A stretch of DNA of 62,467 nt from the IMG/VR virus record IMGVR_UViG_3300030012_003842, positions 1 through 62,467 of that record; one strand, 5' to 3'. The stretch comes from a virus. A model generated the notes under the pieces. It worked only from the letters and a program-made list of their open reading frames with translations. It did not search any database and was not told the DNA's origin. This document shows, in pieces, positions 1 to 7,269 of this stretch (position 1 is the stretch's first letter; each line of letters opens with the position of its first letter). Both the position numbers and the translations under genes were made by a program.

Positions 1-78
1 AGCAAACATGTTGAAGTTCCCTACATTCCAAGAAAAATTGACAGACTGCCTGCAGACTTAAATAAATTAAAAAAGTAA
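1..78 (+). CDS. 3' end of Lys-rich small protein (split by contig join)
   Basis: These bases repeat the last 26 codons or so of the lysine-rich gene at 62266-62445 and end in the same TAA. The gene is cut here only because the circular sequence was opened inside it. The complete copy should be used. Confidence 0.85.
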   Translation, partial: SKHVEVPYIPRKIDRLPADLNKLKK

Positions 79-100
79 ATGGGAAAATTATTAGTAAAGT
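1..100. repeat. Terminal 100-bp duplication (circular overlap)
   Basis: Positions 1-100 match 62368-62467 except at the second-last base (g at 99, a at 62466). The repeat runs from inside one coding gene into the start of the next without disturbing either frame. That is what an overlap at the ends of a circularly assembled contig looks like, so it is probably an assembly overlap and not a packaged direct terminal repeat. Confidence 0.85.
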
Positions 101-219
101 TTGGATACTGGATTCAGAAAAGTTGGTGTAAACTATTATGCAAATGGAACTGGTTAGTATCAAAATTAGTAGTTAATGTAAACGACTGCCCAGTGGCAGA
201 ATGTATTTGTAAAAAATAA
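79..219 (+). CDS. Small Cys/Trp-rich hypothetical protein (46 aa)
   Basis: ATG directly follows the stop of the lysine-rich gene, and the frame runs 46 codons to TAA. The product is basic, with several Trp and five Cys residues; the C-terminal NDCPVAECIC resembles the Cys tail of the next small protein. No family is recognised. Its tight packing between two genes on the same strand supports it being real. The first seven codons recur at the end of the window. Confidence 0.55.
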   Translation: MGKLLVKFGYWIQKSWCKLLCKWNWLVSKLVVNVNDCPVAECICKK

Positions 220-223
220 AGAA

Positions 224-394
224 ATGAAATTAAATCAAAAGTCCCGAGGTTTGGGAGACACAATAGAAAAATTTACCACGGCTACTGGTATTAAAAATGT
301 AGTCACTAAGGTCACAAAAGCTGCAGGAGTAAACGATTGCGGTTGTGGTCAACGTAGGGACACTCTTAATAGAGTTTTTCCTTACAAAAAGTAA
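224..394 (+). CDS. Small conserved phage protein with Cys motif (56 aa)
   Basis: The 56-codon frame begins five bases after the preceding stop. The protein has GLGDTIEKF near the start and NDCGCGQRRDTLNRVFPY near the end. I recall this pattern from uncultured marine phage genomes, where it lies among structural and lysis genes. Function unknown; the paired cysteines could bind metal. The family statement is from memory. Confidence 0.65.
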   Translation: MKLNQKSRGLGDTIEKFTTATGIKNVVTKVTKAAGVNDCGCGQRRDTLNRVFPYKK

Positions 395-424
395 AGAGAT
401 TTTTAACCCTCTAAAGTAAAAAAA

Positions 425-958
425 ATGGCATATCCTAAAATAACAGTAAACACCAGTAAAGTACTGGCTGTAGTCGCAAGCGACACAATACCAATTCCCT
501 CACCAAACGCAGTACCATTATCAGGAACAACTACCGCAACAACAACTAATAAGCTTGTTGATGTAGGTGCAGATTTTTCTAATGTTGTAGTTGGTGATAT
601 TGTATATAATACAACTGATAATACAGTAGCTACTGTGTCATCGGTTGAAACATCAACTATATTAGTATTAAGTGCTGATATATTTACATCACCTGAAGAC
701 TATATAGTATTTCAAGCAGGACCAATATTTGAACAAAGAATAGATTCATCATCTGGATGTCTATTGTATGTTGGTAGTAACGAAGGAACTATGGATGTTG
801 CAAAATCATACGTAGATGTAAAAGTAAAAACAGTTAATGGTGATGATATAGTATTTAGTAATTTTCCTGTAGGTGAATATCTTCCTGTACAAATAACTAA
901 TTTATTTAGTACTGGCACAGATGCAGCTGCAAGATTTAACTCGGTAGCTATTTGGTAA
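425..958 (+). CDS. Probable virion structural protein (177 aa)
   Basis: A Thr/Val/Ser-rich, predominantly beta protein. Residues about 38-98 form a module with the pattern VVVGDIVYNTTDNTVATV followed by a Leu/Ser-rich strand and a DYIVF ending. A closely similar module occurs in the connector protein at 22731-23693, which argues for a virion or fibre-associated role. It is followed two bases later by the Lys-rich gene at 960. Exact role unknown. Confidence 0.7.
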   Translation: MAYPKITVNTSKVLAVVASDTIPIPSPNAVPLSGTTTATTTNKLVDVGADFSNVVVGDIVYNTTDNTVATVSSVETSTILVLSADIFTSPEDYIVFQAGPIFEQRIDSSSGCLLYVGSNEGTMDVAKSYVDVKVKTVNGDDIVFSNFPVGEYLPVQITNLFSTGTDAAARFNSVAIW

Positions 959-959
959 A

Positions 960-1475
960 ATGAAAAACAAACTAAAAGCAATTTCAGCTGAACTTAAAAA
1001 AGCATCAAAGACACATGCTGGTCAAGCGGCTAAGATTGATAAATTAATAAAACCTAAAATGAGCAAACTACATAAAAGCACAAGAAAAAGCATGAGACCA
1101 AAGATGGTTATGAAACCTATGCTCTCAATGAAAAAACCTAAAAAGGGTGATGGAAAATTTGGTAAAGTAGCTGGTAAAGTTGGAGGCATATTAGGTCTTG
1201 CTGGTCAAGCTTTAGGAATAGTAAACCAAGTAAAACAACTAAAACAAAAAACTCCAAAAGATAAAAAACCTGATACAGCTAAAGTAGCAGGAAGAGTTAC
1301 AAAGCCTTATCTGTCTTCAAAGAAAAAAGCTATCTCAAGAAAAAAGAAAATGATTGACAATGCTTTTAATGAAATAATGACTGGTCAAAGAACAGGAAAA
1401 AAAGCAGTTAGAGCTTTAAAAGATATAGCAAGAAAGAAAAGAGCAATCAAAAGAAAAAAATCTAAATTAAAATAA
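960..1475 (+). CDS. Lys/Met-rich basic protein (171 aa)
   Basis: Very basic protein with Lys-Met-Pro repeats (PKMVMKPMLSMKKP around residues 42-55), a short Gly-rich hydrophobic segment (GKVGGILGLAGQALG, about 72-86) and a basic C-terminus. The repeats match those of the 235-aa protein at 60242-60949, so the two are related or share a domain. A nucleic-acid-binding or membrane-active virion role is possible, but nothing here proves it. Confidence 0.65.
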   Translation: MKNKLKAISAELKKASKTHAGQAAKIDKLIKPKMSKLHKSTRKSMRPKMVMKPMLSMKKPKKGDGKFGKVAGKVGGILGLAGQALGIVNQVKQLKQKTPKDKKPDTAKVAGRVTKPYLSSKKKAISRKKKMIDNAFNEIMTGQRTGKKAVRALKDIARKKRAIKRKKSKLK

Positions 1476-1476
1476 A

Positions 1477-1545
1477 ATGGAATATACTCAAACAAATACA
1501 GCGGGAAATAATATAACTTTTAATTATATATATGTAGAGAAATGA
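1477..1545 (+). CDS. Possible 22-aa micro-ORF coupled to next gene
   Basis: ATG lies one base after the preceding stop. The frame of 22 codons ends in TGA overlapping the ATG of the following gene (ATGA). The arrangement is typical of translational coupling in this genome, but the product is too short to judge by composition. It may simply be a leader delivering ribosomes to the gene at 1542. Confidence 0.35.
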   Translation: MEYTQTNTAGNNITFNYIYVEK

Positions 1546-1853
1546 GCCAAGACAAAAACTTATCGCCTGAAAGTAAATTTACTTTATCATTAAAAGAAAT
1601 GGTAGCTATGGCTATAGGTTTCGCTTCACTCGTAGGCATGTATTATACTTTACAAGCTCAAATAACTACAGCAATGGAACTGCCCAAACCAGAGGTCAGT
1701 AAAATTGAATTTCAATATAAGGACGAATTGGTGAGAAGCACCATAGATAATATTCAATCTGATGTGACAAACATCAAAGATGATGTAAATGAAATCAAAG
1801 AGTCTTTAGCTAAAATGGATGAAAGGCTCTACGAAATAAGTAGAAAAAAATGA
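1542..1853 (+). CDS. Membrane-anchored coiled-coil protein (103 aa)
   Basis: Has one hydrophobic segment (about residues 20-42, MVAMAIGFASLVGMYYTLQA) followed by a heptad-like helix to the end with repeated Ile/Val-Asp/Lys spacing (IQSDVTNIKDDVNEIKESL). This layout is common in small phage proteins of lysis modules, including spanin-like or holin-accessory proteins. It overlaps the next gene by four bases (ATGA). Its place ahead of the M15 peptidase and holin supports a lysis or envelope role, which is inferred. Confidence 0.7.
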   Translation: MSQDKNLSPESKFTLSLKEMVAMAIGFASLVGMYYTLQAQITTAMELPKPEVSKIEFQYKDELVRSTIDNIQSDVTNIKDDVNEIKESLAKMDERLYEISRKK

Positions 1854-2185
1854 GACTATGTATAGTATTAATGTTATTTCCTATGTTGATTTTTTCTCAA
1901 GACTTCAAAGAGGAAATATCAGTAGTACAATTTAGTGCTCCATTTACAAAGGATTCAGAGATTTCGCTGAAGCCGTTTAAACAACACAACACTTATACAT
2001 TTAATATAACGGAAAAACAAAAAGTATTTGATAATGAAAAAATCAAATACCTTCCTACTATAATACTTTATCACAATGGTGATGAAGTTATTAGAGTGGA
2101 GAGTGGTATCTCTTTAAAATTACCAGAAAATACAATCGAATTAATTGAAGAAAAAATTGATGAAATTATAGAAAGTAAATTTTGA
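1850..2185 (+). CDS. Exported thioredoxin-like protein lacking active-site cysteines (111 aa)
   Basis: The N-terminus is a clear signal peptide (hydrophobic residues 3-15, then FSQ, typical of Bacteroidota type I signals). The mature part follows a thioredoxin pattern: VVQFSAP where thioredoxins have VVDFWAP, then a cis-Pro region YLPTIILYHNGDEVIRVESG. The CxxC position reads TKDS, so redox activity through that motif is lost. It overlaps its upstream neighbour by ATGA and sits before an outer-membrane barrel gene. Role unknown; binding or chaperoning in the periplasm is plausible. Confidence 0.6.
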   Translation: MRLCIVLMLFPMLIFSQDFKEEISVVQFSAPFTKDSEISLKPFKQHNTYTFNITEKQKVFDNEKIKYLPTIILYHNGDEVIRVESGISLKLPENTIELIEEKIDEIIESKF

Positions 2186-2186
2186 T

Positions 2187-3461
2187 ATGAATAGAAAAAA
2201 AACCACAGAAAGTTTTACAACAAAAGCATTATTATTTTTAGTAGTGTTTTTTATGATTATGTTATTTGGTTCAGCTTTGACAGCTCAAGTAATTGATACA
2301 GATAAAAAGATTGAAAACAAAATAGTAAAGAAGTATAAAGCAAAAAAGTTTTTTGATAATTTATACAAAGATATTTTTAAATATGCAACGGTATATGTTG
2401 CTGGCGACATAGGCAACGCCTATGAAACTCCATATCCTGACTACTTCATTAGGACAGACCCTGACAATTTATATGCTATACCAAGAGTAGAAGACCAAAC
2501 TATTTATCATCCTTTTGATTATAGACTTGGTTTTGGTGTGCGTAAACTGGCACGATTTGATTATGAAGTAAAAGGTAAAAACTATTATGATGGTACTGAG
2601 AATAATAAAGCTTTGTCTGCACCCACAGCTGCAGTTCAAGGTTTTGAATATTTATTTCATTGGGAAAAAGAAAGACAAAGGTCTGATGAATTTACAAATT
2701 CCAGATATTTTCTAAGACATACAGGAGATTATCATATAGTTAAGGTAGAGCAAAGAGAAGTTGGTAATATAGATTTTAAATATCAAAGTGCTGAAGTTAG
2801 AGCTCGACTACCTATCGGTAAAAAATTTAGCATTAGTGCGGGTGTAATAGCAAGAACTCATCAAAAAGCTTTTGGATATAACCCAATAGAATTATGGTTA
2901 AATGAAGTTGATGAAGATGGTAATGCAGCAAACCCATGGTACACTTTGGGATTCGAATATGGGTATGATGATTGGTATTATGCTTCAACTGATGAAAATG
3001 GAAATTCATTTTATGATTGGTACTGGACAAATCCACAAGGCGATATAGTTGCCTGGACTGACAGACAATTTAGAGACCTAATATTTGGTCAGCTTATGAA
3101 TGATTTTAATCAAGAAAGATGGGCAGAGCTTGACGCCTTTGCTGAGTACGCACCTATCGTTGGTTTTGATTTCTATCATTACAAGTCTAAGTTCTGGCTT
3201 CACACTTATGCAAATTGGATTTTACCTTACCATAAATACTTTAAGGGTAATGTCGACTTCAGCTACTTACATCGCGATAGTTGGGGGCTCGGGGGCCACA
3301 ACAATTTACTGAAAGGTAAACAGTGGAGCGATTATCAAGGTGGGTTGATAGTCGGTTGGAAAATTTCAAAAACACTTGGAATATTTGTAGAAGCTGAATA
3401 CACAAAGTTTTGGGATTCAGAAATATATAATAGTAGTGTAGGATTAAATGTTAGATTATGA
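2187..3461 (+). CDS. Putative outer-membrane beta-barrel protein (424 aa)
   Basis: Begins with a basic N-region and strong hydrophobic core (residues 13-32) ending in LTAQ, an export signal. The rest is rich in Tyr, Trp and Phe with alternating polar/apolar stretches (FSISAGVIARTH, QGGLIVGWKISKTLGIFVEAEY, SSVGLNVRL at the C-terminus), as in outer-membrane barrels. It overlaps the M15 peptidase gene by four bases. A phage-encoded outer-membrane protein could block superinfection, alter receptors or assist lysis; a virion role is not excluded. Confidence 0.6.
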   Translation: MNRKKTTESFTTKALLFLVVFFMIMLFGSALTAQVIDTDKKIENKIVKKYKAKKFFDNLYKDIFKYATVYVAGDIGNAYETPYPDYFIRTDPDNLYAIPRVEDQTIYHPFDYRLGFGVRKLARFDYEVKGKNYYDGTENNKALSAPTAAVQGFEYLFHWEKERQRSDEFTNSRYFLRHTGDYHIVKVEQREVGNIDFKYQSAEVRARLPIGKKFSISAGVIARTHQKAFGYNPIELWLNEVDEDGNAANPWYTLGFEYGYDDWYYASTDENGNSFYDWYWTNPQGDIVAWTDRQFRDLIFGQLMNDFNQERWAELDAFAEYAPIVGFDFYHYKSKFWLHTYANWILPYHKYFKGNVDFSYLHRDSWGLGGHNNLLKGKQWSDYQGGLIVGWKISKTLGIFVEAEYTKFWDSEIYNSSVGLNVRL

Positions 3462-3934
3462 GTAAAATCAGTGAAAACATTACATACAAAGAAGCTATAC
3501 ATTCTAATACAGCAAAAAGACTTGGTATAGATAACGAACCAAGTCATGAACAGATAGCTAATATGATGACAATAGCTGAAATGGTTTTTCAACCATTAAG
3601 AAGTTGGGTTGGTGGTCCAATAAAAATTACCTCTTTTTTTAGGTCACCTGCTTTGAATAAAGCTATAGGTGGTGCTACAAAAAATGGCAAACCTACCTCA
3701 CAGCATTGTTCTGGACAAGCGATGGATATTGATGATGTTTATGGATACAAGTCAAATGCAGAAATGTTTGGATATATAAAAGACAACTTAGATTTCGACC
3801 AATTAATTTGGGAGTTTGGAAATGATGAGAATCCATCCTGGATTCATGTTTCTTATGTAGATGCACAAGAAAACAGAAATAGATGTTTGCAAGCATATAA
3901 AGAAAATGGTAAAACAAAATATAAAGTAATATGA
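3458..3934 (+). CDS. Peptidase M15-type endolysin
   Basis: Shows the M15 zinc peptidase signature: SQHCSGQAMDID (about residues 80-92; zinc-binding His and Asp) and WIHVSY (about 127-132; the second His, in H-x-S and not the commoner H-x-H). FFRSPALNKAIGG precedes it as in Peptidase_M15_3 proteins. The expected activity is cleavage of peptidoglycan peptide crosslinks at lysis. There is no signal peptide, so release depends on a holin, and a holin-like gene overlaps its 3' end by four bases. At 158 aa it is a single-domain enzyme. Confidence 0.85.
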   Translation: MSKISENITYKEAIHSNTAKRLGIDNEPSHEQIANMMTIAEMVFQPLRSWVGGPIKITSFFRSPALNKAIGGATKNGKPTSQHCSGQAMDIDDVYGYKSNAEMFGYIKDNLDFDQLIWEFGNDENPSWIHVSYVDAQENRNRCLQAYKENGKTKYKVI

Positions 3935-4332
3935 AAGATATATTAGCTAAAATATTTGGAGGTGCAGCTGGAGGTGTAGCAGAAAAACTAACCTCAGTGG
4001 TAGATAAATTTGTCAGAACAAAAGATGAAAAGGCAGCATTTGAAAAAGAAATGACACAGATATTTATAGATGCCGAAGCAGCTCAACAAAAAAACGTGAC
4101 AGAAAGATGGAAAGCCGACATGGCTTCAGATAATAAATTATCAAAATCAGTAAGACCTTTGAGTTTAATTTTTGTATTGGTCAGTACAGTTGTGCTTATC
4201 TTTATTGACTCAGGATTTATTAACTTTGCAGTTGATGATAAATGGAAGGATTTGCTTCAGCTTCTTCTAATTACGATTGTAGCAGCTTATTTCGGTGGAA
4301 GGTCCTACGAAAAAGGTAAATCAATAAAATAA
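3931..4332 (+). CDS. Holin-like membrane protein (3TM/GTA holin type)
   Basis: The N-terminal half is amphipathic (GGAAGGVAEKLTSVVDKF), and the C-terminal half has two hydrophobic segments (about residues 76-93 and 103-121) with a short basic tail. Spacing and motifs such as SVRPLSLI and YFGGRSYEK resemble the GTA_holin_3TM family. It starts inside the M15 peptidase stop codon, so holin and lysin are probably co-translated. Confidence 0.75.
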   Translation: MKDILAKIFGGAAGGVAEKLTSVVDKFVRTKDEKAAFEKEMTQIFIDAEAAQQKNVTERWKADMASDNKLSKSVRPLSLIFVLVSTVVLIFIDSGFINFAVDDKWKDLLQLLLITIVAAYFGGRSYEKGKSIK

Positions 4333-4336
4333 ATAA

Positions 4337-5074
4337 ATGGCAAGAATATCCACATACGTAAAAGATACCAATGTAGTTGGTGCTGATAAATGGATTGGTT
4401 CTGATTCTCAGAATAACTTTCAAACTAAAAACTTTACAGCCCAAGACGTAGCTAATTTTATAAATAAAACTGCAGCTGAGTCACAGCTTTTTAGATATCA
4501 GTATGACATGATAAACCCTACAACTGTCCCAAGACCTGACATGTCAATTACATTTACAAACGGTGGAGCTTTCAATGTACCATTTAATGGCATTAGTACT
4601 TTTGTACTAAGTGCTTATGCAGAAAACCAAGGTGGGTTACTTATAGATGTATCAACATGGTATACCTCACCACTGACTGGTTCTGATGTTTTAATAACTC
4701 AATGTGATGATATAACTAACTGGGCTATATATAAATGGGACAGCTCAGCTCTAAAATCTGGAACCTTCTATGATATCAATTTGACATACATTGCAGGCAA
4801 TGGGGGCTTAACAGACAAAAAAGATTATTTTATATCTTTGCTACAATATGTAGGGAGTAGTGGAGACAAGAATGAAGTGAGTGCACTTTTAACAGGAAAC
4901 TCCAGTTATATAGTAACTCACAGTTTAAACAAGTTCCCTTCAGTGAGTGTTACTTTGGTAGATGGGTCAAATAACCCGACAGAAGAAGTAGAGTGTAAGG
5001 TAACTTATATAGATGTAGATAGAGTGCAATTAGACTTTACAAGTAATTTCACTGGCAAAGCAGTATTTAATTGA
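4337..5074 (+). CDS. Fibre-associated structural protein (245 aa)
   Basis: The N-terminus (ISTYVKDTNVVGADKWIGSD) is a pattern I associate with fibre or baseplate adaptor proteins of marine phages. The C-terminal 60 residues (YIVTHSLNKFPSVSVTLVDG) match in type the C-terminal domain of the 721-aa fibre (YAVTHNLGTRDVMVQLYD). Beta-rich composition. It directly precedes the two large fibre genes. Confidence 0.65.
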   Translation: MARISTYVKDTNVVGADKWIGSDSQNNFQTKNFTAQDVANFINKTAAESQLFRYQYDMINPTTVPRPDMSITFTNGGAFNVPFNGISTFVLSAYAENQGGLLIDVSTWYTSPLTGSDVLITQCDDITNWAIYKWDSSALKSGTFYDINLTYIAGNGGLTDKKDYFISLLQYVGSSGDKNEVSALLTGNSSYIVTHSLNKFPSVSVTLVDGSNNPTEEVECKVTYIDVDRVQLDFTSNFTGKAVFN

Positions 5075-5091
5075 AAAAAAATTTATAAAAA

Positions 5092-7257
5092 ATGGCAATA
5101 AGATTTTTAAAAGAAGTATTTATAGACGGAACGCTACAGCTGACCGTAAATGCAGATGATGCAACATATACAGGTTTAGTAACCGTTGATGGCGGTGTTT
5201 TAAAGTATAGAACAAAAGCACAAGTAAGAAGTGATATAGGAGCTGGAACAATGAGCTCTTTTACTTTAGCTGGTTCATCAGGTAGTAGTTCAACTATTTC
5301 CGATGGAAGTACTGCAACAATTATTGCAGGTTCTGGTATAACTACGGTTGGTAATGGCTCAGGAGGAGTTACAATTACAGCAACTGCAAGTGGTTATTCG
5401 GGTTGGACTCTTGCTGGAGACTCAGGTTCGTCACAAGATATAGCTTCTGGTAACACAGCTACGATTGCTGGTGGAGATATAATTAGTACAGTAGCCAGTG
5501 CAACAGATACTTTAACTGTTAATCACGATGCCGTTTCAAGAACTGACACTACAAGTTCAGCTTCTCCTGGTTATGGAGGAACAGTTGATGTAGTAAATAC
5601 TGTAACAAGTACTTCTGAAGGACACATTACTGCAGTAGATATTCAAACAATTACTTTCCCAGCTGCAGAAAATTATTCTTGGACACTATCAGCAGACAGT
5701 GGTTCAAGTCAAACTATAGCAAGTGGTAATACGGTTGATATAGCAGGTGGTACTGCAATTTCAACAGTAGCAGGAGCTACAGATACGGTTACCATAAATC
5801 TTGATAACACATCAGTAACTGCAGGTTCATATACTTCAGCAGATATTACAGTTGATGCTCAAGGTAGAATTACCGCAGCATCTAACGGTGGTGCAGGAAC
5901 AATGAGTTCTTGGATTTTAAGTGGAGACAGTGGAAGTAATCAAACAATTACAAATGGTAATACAGTAGATATTGCTGGTGGCACAGGTATTTCAACCGCA
6001 GCTTCAGCAACAGACACGTTAACTGTAACAAACACATTACCATTTAATAGTATAACATTAGCCGCATCAAGTGGTAGTAATTCAACAATTTCAAATACTG
6101 GTACAATCACTATTGCAGCAGGAGCAAACATATCCACAACAAATAATGGTAGTGGAACAGTAACCGTAGCTTATACAGGCGGTACAGGTACGATGTCAAG
6201 CTGGACATTATCTGATGGTTCAAATACTCAATCTATTACAAACGGTAATACTGTTACAGTAAGTGGTGGTGTGGGTGTTGATTCAACAGTTTCAGCAACA
6301 GACGCTCTTGAAATATCTTTAGACTTCAATGCGATATCAACGATTACATCAGCAGCTGGTACAAACGAGCTGCTTATAAATGCTTCGGGTAACAAAAAGA
6401 TTGATATAGATGATATTCATCTACAACAATTTGGTGCTGCAGAAGGAGATGTAAACTTTGGAACAAATAAATTATTAAATGTAAAGACAGGTACAGCATC
6501 TTCTGATGGTGTAAACTTAGGACAAGTACAATCACTTGTTGCTGGAGTTGGTGTATTCCAAGGTGGATATAACGCAAGTACAAACTCTCCTGCATTAACT
6601 GGAGGAAGTAACGTAGCCCTAACACAAGGTGACTTCTTTGCAGTAACAGTTGCAGGTTCGTTCTTTACAGACAATGTAGAGCCTGGTGATTTAATATTTG
6701 CAAACTCAAATATATCAGCGAGTTCTTCACCGTCTCTATCAGACTATACAGTTGTAATAGCAGACGAAAACATTGCGGGAGCAGGAGCGACAGACGGAGC
6801 AACAGAAAAAGGTGTTGCTGGTTTTGATAGTGCAAACTTTGGAGTAACTGCTAACGGATTCGTAACATTAGATAATACAGGAGTTTCTGCAGGTTCTTAT
6901 GGTGGAGCAAGTAAATCACTTTCTGCTACGGTAACTGCAAAAGGTTTATTATCTTCGCTTAGTGAACAAGCTATTGCGATTACAGCTTCTCAGGTAACTG
7001 ATTTCTGTAATGCAGTAAGCACATGTATAGCAGCAAATGAGCAATACAGTGTAAGTATAGGAGATGGGAATGCAACTTCTTACGCAGTAACACATAACTT
7101 AGGAACAAGAGATGTAATGGTGCAGCTCTATGACAATAGTTCGTATGATACAGTGTATGCAGAAGTGGCGAGAAATTCAACATCTCAAGTAACAATTAGT
7201 TTTACAACCGCACCTTCAACGAATGATATAAGAGTATTGATTACGAAGGTGTCTTAA
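5092..7257 (+). CDS. Tail fibre / receptor-binding protein with tandem repeats (721 aa)
   Basis: The N-terminus (IRFLKEVFIDGTLQL) probably attaches to the virion and resembles the start of the next fibre. Residues about 55-415 carry six imperfect 40-70 aa repeats of the type SWTLSADSGSSQTI then GNTVDIAGGT then ATDTVTI. The C-terminal domain (YAVTHNLGTRDVMVQLYD...VLITKVS) is a compact beta domain that could bind receptor. Low complexity (Ser, Thr, Gly, Ala) is typical of fibrous beta proteins. Expected location: tail tip. Confidence 0.75.
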   Translation: MAIRFLKEVFIDGTLQLTVNADDATYTGLVTVDGGVLKYRTKAQVRSDIGAGTMSSFTLAGSSGSSSTISDGSTATIIAGSGITTVGNGSGGVTITATASGYSGWTLAGDSGSSQDIASGNTATIAGGDIISTVASATDTLTVNHDAVSRTDTTSSASPGYGGTVDVVNTVTSTSEGHITAVDIQTITFPAAENYSWTLSADSGSSQTIASGNTVDIAGGTAISTVAGATDTVTINLDNTSVTAGSYTSADITVDAQGRITAASNGGAGTMSSWILSGDSGSNQTITNGNTVDIAGGTGISTAASATDTLTVTNTLPFNSITLAASSGSNSTISNTGTITIAAGANISTTNNGSGTVTVAYTGGTGTMSSWTLSDGSNTQSITNGNTVTVSGGVGVDSTVSATDALEISLDFNAISTITSAAGTNELLINASGNKKIDIDDIHLQQFGAAEGDVNFGTNKLLNVKTGTASSDGVNLGQVQSLVAGVGVFQGGYNASTNSPALTGGSNVALTQGDFFAVTVAGSFFTDNVEPGDLIFANSNISASSSPSLSDYTVVIADENIAGAGATDGATEKGVAGFDSANFGVTANGFVTLDNTGVSAGSYGGASKSLSATVTAKGLLSSLSEQAIAITASQVTDFCNAVSTCIAANEQYSVSIGDGNATSYAVTHNLGTRDVMVQLYDNSSYDTVYAEVARNSTSQVTISFTTAPSTNDIRVLITKVS
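5250..6340 (+). repeat. Fibre-coding tandem repeats, six imperfect units
   Basis: Six imperfect units inside the 721-aa fibre gene encode the motif W-T-L-x-x-D-S-G-S ... G-N-T-V-D-I-A-G-G-T ... A-T-D-T. Synonymous and amino-acid drift between units shows an old duplication. Such arrays can change length by recombination. Confidence 0.75.
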
Positions 7258-7269
7258 ATATAATTTAAA

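Noticed and set aside
1-100. True direct terminal repeat used in packaging
   Set aside because: Length of exactly 100 bases with a mismatch next to its end, lying inside coding genes, is better explained as assembly overlap.
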